Shown here: piece after piece, positions 1-7,029 of the stretch
Layout of the letters: every line of letters starts with the position of its first letter
Position numbering within the stretch: position 1 is the stretch's first letter
Source: CAZUGA01 sp964626505
Lineage (GTDB): Bacteria; Pseudomonadota; Gammaproteobacteria; Methylococcales; UBA1147
Direction: 5' to 3'
DNA: 15,886 bases
Assembly: GCA_964626505.1 (NCBI GenBank)
Contig: CAZVFR010000047.1
Span: 1 to 15,886, forward strand
Notes under the pieces: model-generated
Seen by the model: the letters and a program-made list of their open reading frames with translations, nothing else
Told to the model about the DNA's origin: nothing
Databases searched by the model: none
Program-made: the position numbers and the translations under genes

Positions 1-777
1 GAAACGGGACAGCAAAGCGAAAACAAAGCGCAATCCTGTCGCGCGTAATACCCATTTGTTCCAATTGCCGTTCGGTGCCCGAATAATAGGCCAAAATATC
101 GTGAGGAAAATCAGGTCGACAGCGATCGCCCAACGCTGTAAATACAAAACATGCTGGCTGTGATAGGCCAGAAAACCAACCTGCAGGCCGATCAATAAGC
201 CCAACGGCAGCCAGACCACGGTGACCCAGACCATGGTTGTGAGCAGAAATTTCAGGAAGCGGGTATGCTGGCGTCCGCTCAGCGTATGACTGAAGGCGAA
301 CGGAAACAAGCGCGTGTAAAAATATTGTTGTAGCTCGCTGTTGGGAAGTTCGGCCGCGTATTGGTTGAAACGGTGCAGTTTATCGGACAGCAGTCGCAGC
401 TGTAATAACAGGTTGAAATGGAGCAATAGGTAGAAAAAGGGCGCGAAGGTATAGAATCCGGTGATCGGAAGCTCGACATTGAGCAGCGGCAGATTTACAG
501 GGGTTTCTTTGAGTAACATTATATCGGTGGTCGACCAGATGATGATCGCGATATACAGCCCAATCAGCAAAAAGCTGATATAGAAATTGCGCACATGGTG
601 GGAGGAGCTGTTGACCGCGTCCAGCAAAGCCTCTATGTGTTTCTTTTGCGTCTCGGGGTTCTGAGTCTCGAATGAGTGTGCATCTTGATCAAATTTCAAA
701 GATGACCAGTCCGCGTAGTGGAGGTGAGCAGAAGACCGTTGTTCATTTATTGATTTTTCAAAGCCGTCATTCGGCAT
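1..777 (-). CDS. Multi-pass membrane protein, N-terminal part (runs off window)
   Basis: The frame is open from the ATG at 777 to the window edge, giving the first 259 residues; the C-terminus lies outside. An AGGA sequence sits just upstream of the ATG. The first 60 residues are polar. Hydrophobic segments follow at about residues 64-81, 104-126, 178-205 and 216-232, with another starting near 247. A charged stretch between the second and third segments contains QLRLLSDKLHRFNQY. I recall similar N-terminal membrane regions in large bacterial proteins annotated as pentapeptide-repeat proteins, but no pentapeptide repeat is visible in this part, so that link is only a suggestion. It is an inner-membrane protein of unknown function. 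The downstream direction of this gene leaves the window, so its operon cannot be judged. Confidence 0.8.
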   Translation of the reverse strand, partial: MPNDGFEKSINEQRSSAHLHYADWSSLKFDQDAHSFETQNPETQKKHIEALLDAVNSSSHHVRNFYISFLLIGLYIAIIIWSTTDIMLLKETPVNLPLLNVELPITGFYTFAPFFYLLLHFNLLLQLRLLSDKLHRFNQYAAELPNSELQQYFYTRLFPFAFSHTLSGRQHTRFLKFLLTTMVWVTVVWLPLGLLIGLQVGFLAYHSQHVLYLQRWAIAVDLIFLTIFWPIIRAPNGNWNKWVLRATGLRFVFALLSRF

Positions 778-798
778 AGCCAATCCTATCAAATTCTA

Positions 799-876
799 GT
801 AGGGTGCATTTTATGCACCAATTTCTGTTACATTCGTAGTTTGGATGTGGTGCATGGAATGCACCCTACGTGGCTT
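799..876. repeat. Palindromic repeat element, copy 1 (REP/MITE-like)
   Basis: The element starts with GTAGGGTGCAT (799-809) and ends with its exact reverse complement ATGCACCCTAC (859-869). Each end also forms its own hairpin: GGTGCAT-ttt-ATGCACC at the left and GGTGCAT-gga-ATGCACC at the right. A short tail, gtggctt (870-876), is shared with copy 2. It encodes no protein and looks like a non-autonomous dispersed palindrome. Confidence 0.8.
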
Positions 877-882
877 TCTGTA

Positions 883-1104
883 TCACCCTTCATTCATCTC
901 ATCACGGCTAAAACTTCTTCCGTCGGTTGAAACGTAAGCCAGTTCATCCATCAACTTGAGATAATTATTCACCCGATTGCGCCTAGATACATAGTTCTCA
1001 ATCCAACGCTGGAATTCTGCATTCAGCGTCGTTTGTTTATGCTTGGCTATTTCTCGAGCAGCTTTGATCAATTTTTCATCAGCGCTCAGGGTGATGTTTT
1101 TCAT
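883..1104 (-). CDS. Ribbon-helix-helix (antitoxin-like) DNA-binding protein, orphan
   Basis: A 73-residue protein starting MKNITLSADEKLIKAA. Its N-terminal 45 residues fit a ribbon-helix-helix fold: a short strand (KNITLSA), helix 1 (DEKLIKAAREIAKHK), a Thr turn and helix 2 (TLNAEFQRWIENYV). The C-terminal 30 residues are polar. Such proteins are usually dimeric repressors and often antitoxins of PIN-type toxins. No toxin gene follows: the downstream side is a palindromic repeat and then an unrelated membrane-protein gene. The frame extends upstream to an ATG at 1155, but that extension reads through palindromic repeat sequence (GTAGGGTGCAT at 1127-1137), so I chose the ATG at 1104, where the family homology begins. 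The SD sequence is weak. It could instead be a stand-alone regulator. Confidence 0.7.
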   Translation of the reverse strand: MKNITLSADEKLIKAAREIAKHKQTTLNAEFQRWIENYVSRRNRVNNYLKLMDELAYVSTDGRSFSRDEMNEG

Positions 1105-1126
1105 AGGATTTGCCGAATAAAAGTCA

Positions 1127-1286
1127 GTAGGGTGCATTGTATGCACTAATTCCATAATTGTAACGACAGCCCTCTATCTTGTTCTAGTTTCGATAATCGA
1201 ATGTTCATCGTCCAAACACATTTTCAAGCAAAATCTGTTGCATTTGTAGTTAGGAAGTGGTGCATGAAATGCACCCTACGTGGCTT
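1127..1286. repeat. Palindromic repeat element, copy 2, with internal insertion
   Basis: It has the same outer arms as copy 1: GTAGGGTGCAT (1127-1137) and ATGCACCCTAC (1269-1279), plus the shared gtggctt tail. The right half (about 1234-1286) closely matches 825-876 of copy 1, in the same orientation. Copy 2 is about 80 bp longer because unrelated sequence (about 1153-1233) lies between the arms. The left inner hairpin has decayed (GGTGCATtgtATGCACt). Confidence 0.75.
1189..1201. promoter_or_regulatory. 13-bp perfect palindrome, candidate operator upstream of the RHH gene
   Basis: TTCGATAATCGAA is a perfect odd palindrome 85 bp upstream of the ribbon-helix-helix start codon, in the part of repeat copy 2 that is absent from copy 1. 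RHH proteins commonly bind short palindromes to repress their own promoter. No convincing -35/-10 pair was found next to it, so this is only a candidate. Confidence 0.25.
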
Positions 1287-1302
1287 GTTAAATAGCTCTT
1301 GT

Positions 1303-2391
1303 TTATTCTTTAATCAACCCCCGCGACTCAAGCTCCTCGACCGCCAAATCCTGAAACCGTTTGTTCTGAAAAACCGTCAGAAATACCATCGCAAAATAGC
1401 CGTAGGGTAGCTTGGGGCTTTCCGGTCTGTGGCAGAGCTGGGAGTATGTGCGGTTGGAGAATTGGTGGTGGTCGGTGTGTCGGGATAAACCGACTAGCGT
1501 GTACAGCGTAAACCAGGAGTCGGTATCCCACGATAGTTGTTTTCCAGTGTTATTCGAGCATTGCGATAAACCCCAATGTTCGATGTAGTTGACCGTTTCC
1601 AGTTTGTGGACCGCTGCATAAGCCTGTATGGCAAACGCGGCTAGCGCGGTGACTCCAAAATACCAGAATATGCCAAGAACCAGTCCGCATTCAAAGATCA
1701 ATCCCTGAAAAACTCGGTGCTGTAACAAGCGTTTATGGCAAATGCGCGGTGTGGTAATCCCAAGGCGCTGGTTCTCCAGACGCCACGCGCTTTTGAATTG
1801 AGCTGGAACGGTTCGGCGCCAAAACGTCTCGAAGCTTTCACCTAGATAGGCGGTTGCAGGGTCGTTTTTAGTGCCGACTCTACTGTGGTGACCGCGGATA
1901 TGTTCGGTGGCAAAGTGTTCGTAGCATTCCAGCGACAGCAGTAAGCGCCCCAAGTTTTTTAAATGAGGTTTGGCGCGATGGACCAACTCGTGTGCAACCA
2001 CGATTCCGGAAAAGCTCGAGCTGGTTCCTATTACGACTTTAATTGCGAACAGATTGCACAGCGTGGTAAATATTTCAGTACTGGTGGTCCAGCTGAGTTG
2101 GCTGGCCATGATCAGGAGTAACGCGATGTTTACCAGCTGTAATCCCGATAGTAGATAGAGGATGACGTCAAATTGTGCGGGTTTCGATCCATTTTTCGCT
2201 GAGCTTCGCACTTGAGGACTGTAAAGGTCCGCTACTACGGTTAACCAAACCGGGATCACCCAAAGCAATGCAGTCCAATCGGTGTGCGGTCCGGTTGCCA
2301 AAAAACACAACGCGTAAAGCGGTAACACCAGGCAAAGTAAATGTGGCGAAGGTTTTAGTCGTTTCAGCCAGCTTGATTGCTCGATGGCCAT
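1303..2391 (-). CDS. AlkB-family membrane di-iron hydroxylase (alkane 1-monooxygenase-like)
   Basis: A 362-residue integral membrane protein with the full histidine set of AlkB/XylM-type hydroxylases: HELVH (134-138), EHIRGHH (163-169), the AlkB signature NYIEHWG (268-274) and RHTDHH (304-309). All nine expected His ligands are present (134, 138, 164, 168, 169, 272, 305, 308, 309). Hydrophobic segments lie at about 17-33, 40-56, 76-97, 108-133 and 228-258. Members use O2 and rubredoxin-delivered electrons to hydroxylate terminal carbons of alkanes or related hydrophobic chains at the inner membrane. No rubredoxin or rubredoxin reductase gene is nearby. It is divergent from the carbamoyltransferase operon across an 82-bp gap, so it could serve that pathway. 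The substrate is not predictable; the NYIEHWG motif favours AlkB over generic fatty-acid desaturases. Confidence 0.85.
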   Translation of the reverse strand: MAIEQSSWLKRLKPSPHLLCLVLPLYALCFLATGPHTDWTALLWVIPVWLTVVADLYSPQVRSSAKNGSKPAQFDVILYLLSGLQLVNIALLLIMASQLSWTTSTEIFTTLCNLFAIKVVIGTSSSFSGIVVAHELVHRAKPHLKNLGRLLLSLECYEHFATEHIRGHHSRVGTKNDPATAYLGESFETFWRRTVPAQFKSAWRLENQRLGITTPRICHKRLLQHRVFQGLIFECGLVLGIFWYFGVTALAAFAIQAYAAVHKLETVNYIEHWGLSQCSNNTGKQLSWDTDSWFTLYTLVGLSRHTDHHQFSNRTYSQLCHRPESPKLPYGYFAMVFLTVFQNKRFQDLAVEELESRGLIKE

Positions 2392-2473
2392 ATTCTCGAT
2401 ATTGTAGTTGTTATGAATCCGCCAATAGGTCTTGGGTCAAATGCCGCTATCATGATTAGTATTTTCACATTCG
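2392..2473. promoter_or_regulatory. Divergent intergenic region between the AlkB-like and carbamoyltransferase genes
   Basis: This 82-bp gap must hold at least the 5' signals of both divergent genes. On the plus strand a TATCAT box (2449-2454) resembles a -10 element, but no good -35 lies at standard spacing. No strong SD precedes either start codon. The promoter positions remain unassigned. Confidence 0.35.
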
Positions 2474-4240
2474 ATGGCTAAGTCAAGTTGTATGCAGCCT
2501 GAATATTACATCGGATTATCGGTTACTTATCATGACCCCGCGGTCGCGATTGTAAATCAGCACCGAGAGGTGATCTTTGCCGAAGCAACCGAGCGCCATC
2601 TGCAGATCAAACGCGCGTTGAATTGTCAGCCGGACACTCTGAATTGGATCGCCACGGTATTGCACGATTATTGTGGCGATGATGCCAATTTTAGAATTGG
2701 GTTGAATTGGCGTAAACGCCGACCTTTTTATGAGCATTTTTGCGCGCTTGCCGATTATTTTACGCCCCAGGGCTTGTTGCGCAAACGCTTCGCAAACCGC
2801 TCAACCTTTTTGGAAAAGTACAAGCTATTCCACATGCTCGCGTGCCAAACCCGCAGTATGGCGCAAGGCGGCGTAAATCTGGCGAGAAAACTCAGAGAAT
2901 CTTATCCTGACAGTACTATCGTTTTCCGCCATTTTGATCATCATTTGACGCATGCCGCCGCGGCTTGCTTTAGCAGCCCCTTCGAAGAAGCCGTGTGTAT
3001 GGTGGTTGATTCTTTTGGTGAGAAGGGTTCTCTGGCTGTGTATCGATATCGTCAAGGCCGACTTGAGTTGCACAGTGAATTGTCGGGTATTGAGAGTTTG
3101 GGCTTTTTTTATATGAAGCTAACTGAATTGTGCGGTTTTGATTGGCTTGAAGGAGAAGAATGGAAGGTGATGGGTTTAGCCGCTTACGGCAGTTTGGACG
3201 CGGAGATTTTCCGACTATTTGAAGCCATGATTACTGTGGAAGGTTTGGGTTTGCGGCAGCAATTGGAATCGGTGTATTCTGGATTACAGCAAATCGAGGT
3301 GATGATCGACAACAGCGATCAGACGCAGTGTGCCAACCTGGCCTATACAGGCCAATATTTTTTCTCGGAGCTAATGCAGCGGCTATTAAGCGGACTGTAC
3401 GCGCTTGGGTTTTCGGAAAATCTGGTTTTATGTGGAGGCTGTGCATTAAACTCATCATTTAACGGTCAAATACTGGCGCGTACGCAGTTTAAGGCAGTGC
3501 ACGTTCCATCGGCTCCGGCGGATGATGGTACGGCTTTGGGTGCCGCGTTCCTTGCCCACGATGAGGTTCGTCCGGTGTCAACGCGGTTACATCCGCAGAG
3601 TCTGTCGGCGTACCTGGGATCGGTGGTATGCGAAGATACGGTGCAACGCTTGGTCCGCTTCGGACAGGGCTTGAGTATTCGACACCTGCCCGATACGATT
3701 TGTACGGAAACCGCAAAGCTGCTGGCTGAGGGTAAGCTGGTCGGGTGGGTGCAAGGTCGGGCGGAATTTGGCCCTAGGGCGCTGGGCAACCGGTCCATTT
3801 TGGCGGACCCGCGGGATCCCGGGATAAAGGATAAGATCAATGCGACGGTTAAATTTCGTGAAGCATTTCGGCCTTTCGCCCCAGCCGTATTGCACCAATA
3901 TGGCGAACAATATTTCGAGTCATACCAGGAATCGCGTTATATGGAGCGCACCCTGCGCTTTAAGGATTCGGCCCGCGATATCGTTCCCGCGGTGGTTCAT
4001 GTCGATCAAAGCGGGCGCTTGCAAACGGTGAAGCCGCAATGGAATCAACGCTTTTTCGAATTAATCGAAGCCTTCCATGAAATAACCGGCGTCCCGATGC
4101 TGCTGAACACGAGTTTCAATATAATGGGAAAGCCTATCATGCATTCGGTTGAGGATGCGGTCAGCGTGTTCCTGACCACGGGTTTGGATGCGTTGGTTAT
4201 CAACGACACGCTATTTTATAAACCGGGGGAACAGTCTTGA
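2474..4240 (+). CDS. NodU/CmcH/TobZ-family O-carbamoyltransferase
   Basis: A 588-residue protein of typical family length. The N-terminal Kae1-like domain (about 10-365) starts with YYIGLSVTYHDPAVAIV and carries HFDHHLTHAA (153-162), the histidine-rich motif tied to metal and carbamoyl-adenylate chemistry, and GGCALNS (321-327). The C-terminal domain (about 380-585) has GRAEFGPRALGNRSILADPR (428-447), REAFRPFAP (462-470) and LLNTSFN (543-549). Relatives use carbamoyl phosphate and ATP to carbamoylate a hydroxyl on antibiotics, Nod factors or toxins in the cytoplasm, so a hydroxylated small molecule or glycan is the expected acceptor. It heads the operon, and its stop overlaps the next start by 4 nt. 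The start is uncertain: ATG 2474 or ATG 2492 (Met7), neither with a clear SD. Function class is confident; the acceptor is unknown. Confidence 0.92.
   Translation: MAKSSCMQPEYYIGLSVTYHDPAVAIVNQHREVIFAEATERHLQIKRALNCQPDTLNWIATVLHDYCGDDANFRIGLNWRKRRPFYEHFCALADYFTPQGLLRKRFANRSTFLEKYKLFHMLACQTRSMAQGGVNLARKLRESYPDSTIVFRHFDHHLTHAAAACFSSPFEEAVCMVVDSFGEKGSLAVYRYRQGRLELHSELSGIESLGFFYMKLTELCGFDWLEGEEWKVMGLAAYGSLDAEIFRLFEAMITVEGLGLRQQLESVYSGLQQIEVMIDNSDQTQCANLAYTGQYFFSELMQRLLSGLYALGFSENLVLCGGCALNSSFNGQILARTQFKAVHVPSAPADDGTALGAAFLAHDEVRPVSTRLHPQSLSAYLGSVVCEDTVQRLVRFGQGLSIRHLPDTICTETAKLLAEGKLVGWVQGRAEFGPRALGNRSILADPRDPGIKDKINATVKFREAFRPFAPAVLHQYGEQYFESYQESRYMERTLRFKDSARDIVPAVVHVDQSGRLQTVKPQWNQRFFELIEAFHEITGVPMLLNTSFNIMGKPIMHSVEDAVSVFLTTGLDALVINDTLFYKPGEQS
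4224..4239 (+). promoter_or_regulatory. Ribosome binding site deciding a TTG start with TTGA stop/start overlap
   Basis: GGGGGA (4225-4230) inside the end of the carbamoyltransferase gene lies 6 nt before TTG at 4237-4239. The carbamoyltransferase stop TGA occupies 4238-4240, so stop and start overlap. This spacing suits TTG better than the in-frame GTG at 4243, and it implies translational coupling. Confidence 0.55.
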
Positions 4241-6408
4241 TTGTGGAGACTTTGGTTAATCCTGAGGTAGTGCCCAGCGGGTCCGGCAGTTCGTGCTATC
4301 GCCAACTGTTCTACCAACTGATCAACACGGAAAGTTTTCCGTGTGTGGCGGCCGCGGCGAAAGCTGAGGTCGAACACTGCTTTGATGAAACGAGTCGAGA
4401 TGAGGCTGACTCTAGTGCTCGAGAAATTAATCAAACTGTTTTACTGCGTCATTTCGATACCAGGGCTAAAAACTTGCCGATTACCCGCAGCTTGGATGAC
4501 AGGCAACGCGCTTATATCCTGGAGCAATTCGCTCCACTGGCTTTGACCGAAGCGTCATGGCTTAATACTTCGTTCCAAGCGGCGAATGCGCATAGCGAAG
4601 TATCAGCGCGCCTGTTTCGGATTTACTCCCAATTAGTTTCTGATGGTACCGGTGGCCGCATAACTAGCCGATACCGCACCCTGATGTTGCACTACGGTCC
4701 CAGTATGCCGGGCATTTATACCCAAGCATTTTGCCAGCAACGCACTGTGCTCGATGCATCGTTCCGCGTTGCTGCCGTGCAACTTTGCTTGGCGCTGCAG
4801 TCCAGGACATACTTAGCCGAAATTCTTGGCTATACGCTAGCGCACGCGTATGGATCTCCTTTGTTGGCATTTGTCGCATGGCTAAATAAGACGCACGATG
4901 TAGGTCGGGTGGCGCAAGGCAAGGGAGCGTCATTGTTCGCAGGGGGCAACGATGATTTGCGCACGATCAGCCTGGGCGCAGTGAGTGCCTATATCAGTGC
5001 GTTTGATGATCCGGCAGAGGTTAGTCGTCAATACCGGAGAATCTGGTCGGGAATCCGGCTTTATGAAACGCTGCACGACGCTCTTTGGGCGCAGTTAGAA
5101 GTCCAACTACACCATCCGCCCAATGCGGCTGACGATGTTTTGCGCCTGTTGCGGCAAAAAGCCAACTATGCCCAAGGGTACCACCGGTCGGTACGCGTGG
5201 GTGACAAAACATTGGATGAGTGGTTCGCGACGGGGTTAACCCACGGTGAAGAATTTCTGCGAGCCCTGGCCGCATCAAGTTATTTTGACACTGATCACCC
5301 CGAGAAAAGCCCCTTCGTAAAGCAACTGACCGGACCTGAGGGGCCCATGTTTGGCGTTTTTACCAAGCCGGAAATCGAGTTAATACTGCAGTGGCTCAGA
5401 AGTGCTTCGCATAGATCTACGTCAGCAAGCCTGGTTCGTTCAGAAGCGCTAAATCTGTCGGCGAACTCCGTTAAACAGAATGCTCGGCTTGAAAAGCTAT
5501 CAAACCGTGAATTATATTACCGGCTGGTCAACGTGGACCGGCACCGTGATGTTTTGCCAATTGCGAAGTCTTTTGTCGCAAGGGTCCTGCGGGCGGTGGA
5601 GCGTTGGTCCGGATTTTCGCGAGCTACAGAATTGCCATGGTTTGACTACTGCCACGATCGCTTCCACCAGTGTATAGAAACGCTGTACCGGAATGAAATG
5701 GATGCGTACCAACCGGTCTCGGGTTATCCCCGATTTAGTAAAGAAGTATACGTTTGGGGCGTCGAGCAATTCGCGCCGACATTGTTGGTCGATGGTTGCT
5801 GGCTGCAGAACACAGGACGTGTGATAGACACTAATCCTGAGATTGCTGAACGCCTTGGGTCAATCTACGCGGATGAAATCGGTAATGGGCAGCCTGTCGA
5901 AAATCATCCCAATATCTACCGGCGCTTGCTGGCCAGTCTGCAAATTCAACTGCCGGAATTTGATACGCCTGAATTTTCCCAACATGCGGGTTTTCTGGAT
6001 TCGGCTTTTGATCTGCCGGTGTACCTGCTGGCGATTTCGCAGTTTCCTCAAAGTTATCTACCCGAGATTTTGGGTTTGAATATGGCTATCGAACTGAGCG
6101 GCTTGGGCGCCGGTTATCTGCGTCTGGCCGAGTCTTTGGAATATTGGGGGATAGACGCCAGAATCGTACGCGTGCATTTATCCATCGACAATTTGGCCTC
6201 GGGGCACTCCGCGATCGCACGGGAGGCCATCGGCTTGTATCTAGATGAGGTTCGCGTGAACGGGGGAGAGGCGGCAGTACAGCGGCACTGGCGGCGTATT
6301 TGGATTGGCTTTGTATCGCTTGGCACTGTTCCTAGAGTGTTTAAGTATGCGTTGGTTTGGAATTATTTTTTGCGCTTCGGTTTAAAGCGTTTATCGGATA
6401 GGCTTTGA
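4237..6408 (+). CDS. Tandem-duplicated haem-oxygenase-fold (HDO) iron enzyme; N-terminal copy degenerate
   Basis: A 723-residue cytoplasmic protein made of two homologous halves. Paired landmarks show the duplication: YILEQFAP (93-100) with WGVEQFAP (507-514), SWLNT (107-111) with CWLQN (521-525), AEILG (194-198) with PEILG (609-613), and YRRIW (266-270) with HWRRIW (684-689). The second half fits the iron-containing redox enzyme (Haem_oxygenase_2) family, with likely ligands E547 (DEIGNG), H557, E610, H647, D651 and H657 (HLSIDNLASGH). At the matching places the first half has L133, I142, K229, L233 and D239; only E195 is kept. Relatives such as UndA, CADD and SznF use a non-haem di-iron or iron centre and O2 for decarboxylation, C-C cleavage or N-oxygenation. 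Being co-translated with a carbamoyltransferase suggests a tailoring step on the same compound. The reaction is unknown. The start is TTG or GTG 4243. Confidence 0.82.
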   Translation: MIVETLVNPEVVPSGSGSSCYRQLFYQLINTESFPCVAAAAKAEVEHCFDETSRDEADSSAREINQTVLLRHFDTRAKNLPITRSLDDRQRAYILEQFAPLALTEASWLNTSFQAANAHSEVSARLFRIYSQLVSDGTGGRITSRYRTLMLHYGPSMPGIYTQAFCQQRTVLDASFRVAAVQLCLALQSRTYLAEILGYTLAHAYGSPLLAFVAWLNKTHDVGRVAQGKGASLFAGGNDDLRTISLGAVSAYISAFDDPAEVSRQYRRIWSGIRLYETLHDALWAQLEVQLHHPPNAADDVLRLLRQKANYAQGYHRSVRVGDKTLDEWFATGLTHGEEFLRALAASSYFDTDHPEKSPFVKQLTGPEGPMFGVFTKPEIELILQWLRSASHRSTSASLVRSEALNLSANSVKQNARLEKLSNRELYYRLVNVDRHRDVLPIAKSFVARVLRAVERWSGFSRATELPWFDYCHDRFHQCIETLYRNEMDAYQPVSGYPRFSKEVYVWGVEQFAPTLLVDGCWLQNTGRVIDTNPEIAERLGSIYADEIGNGQPVENHPNIYRRLLASLQIQLPEFDTPEFSQHAGFLDSAFDLPVYLLAISQFPQSYLPEILGLNMAIELSGLGAGYLRLAESLEYWGIDARIVRVHLSIDNLASGHSAIAREAIGLYLDEVRVNGGEAAVQRHWRRIWIGFVSLGTVPRVFKYALVWNYFLRFGLKRLSDRL

Positions 6409-6466
6409 TAAAAATTGGTTATGTTAAAGCCAAGGTTGGTTCTACCCGTCAAGGTGCATTTCTAAT

Positions 6467-7024
6467 ATGCAATCCGTCTGTGTCTTTTGTGGTTCTTCGC
6501 TAGGCGATCGAGCTGAATTTTCCGCTGCTGCTCAAGAATTGGCGGCGGTTTTAGTTGAGCGCAAGCTGCTTGTCGTATACGGCGCGGGTAGTATAGGGTT
6601 GATGGGCGTGCTTGCAGACCAAGCGCTAACATTGAATGGCAGTGTCGTGGGTGTGATTCCCCGACATCTGTGCAGTGCGGAAGTGTTGCATGACGAGCTG
6701 ACCGAGCTGCACATTACCGATGATTTGTTGGGGCGCAAGCAGCTGATGATGGATTTGTCGGATGCGTTCATCGCTTTACCCGGTGGGCTTGGGACTTTGG
6801 ATGAGCTGTTGGAAGTTTATACTTGGGCCCAACTTGGACAACTCGATAAACCGATTGGTTTGTTGAACGTTTGTGGGTATTTCGATCCGTTTATCGCGAC
6901 CATCGATCATGCTATCGCGCATGGATTTGTGCGCGCTGAGGTTCGCGATCTGATTCTGGTCAGCGATAATTCAAGTGATTTGGTTGATCTGCTAGTGGCC
7001 AGTGCTGCGTCCCAAAAGATCTAA
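6467..7024 (+). CDS. LOG-family protein (nucleoside 5'-monophosphate phosphoribohydrolase)
   Basis: A 185-residue Rossmann-like protein of normal family length. The N-terminus reads VCVFCGSS (4-11). The nucleotide-binding loop is YGAGSIG (38-44), where most relatives have YGGGSVG. The catalytic region has the RK pair (90-91) and PGGLGTLDE (105-113), matching the PGGxGTxxE signature. LOG enzymes release a free base and ribose 5-phosphate from nucleoside monophosphates, classically cytokinin nucleotides or AMP; older annotations call them lysine decarboxylase-like, which is misleading. It lies 58 bp after the HDO gene and 5 bp before the kinase gene, so co-transcription is likely. A weak AAGG lies about 13 nt before the ATG. 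In this operon it may act on a nucleotide intermediate or supply ribose 5-phosphate, but a housekeeping role is equally possible. Confidence 0.88.
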   Translation: MQSVCVFCGSSLGDRAEFSAAAQELAAVLVERKLLVVYGAGSIGLMGVLADQALTLNGSVVGVIPRHLCSAEVLHDELTELHITDDLLGRKQLMMDLSDAFIALPGGLGTLDELLEVYTWAQLGQLDKPIGLLNVCGYFDPFIATIDHAIAHGFVRAEVRDLILVSDNSSDLVDLLVASAASQKI

Positions 7025-7029
7025 GGTCT

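Noticed and set aside
1105..1155. N-terminal extension of the ribbon-helix-helix protein to an upstream ATG
   Set aside because: The extra 17 residues include sequence encoded by the palindromic element and show no family similarity.
1201..1410. Plus-strand open frame across the repeat and the end of the AlkB-like gene
   Set aside because: It overlaps the palindromic element and antisense AlkB coding sequence, with no recognisable protein features.
3466..3910. Overlapping minus-strand open frames of 75-124 codons
   Set aside because: They are antisense shadows of the highly conserved C-terminal domain of the carbamoyltransferase.
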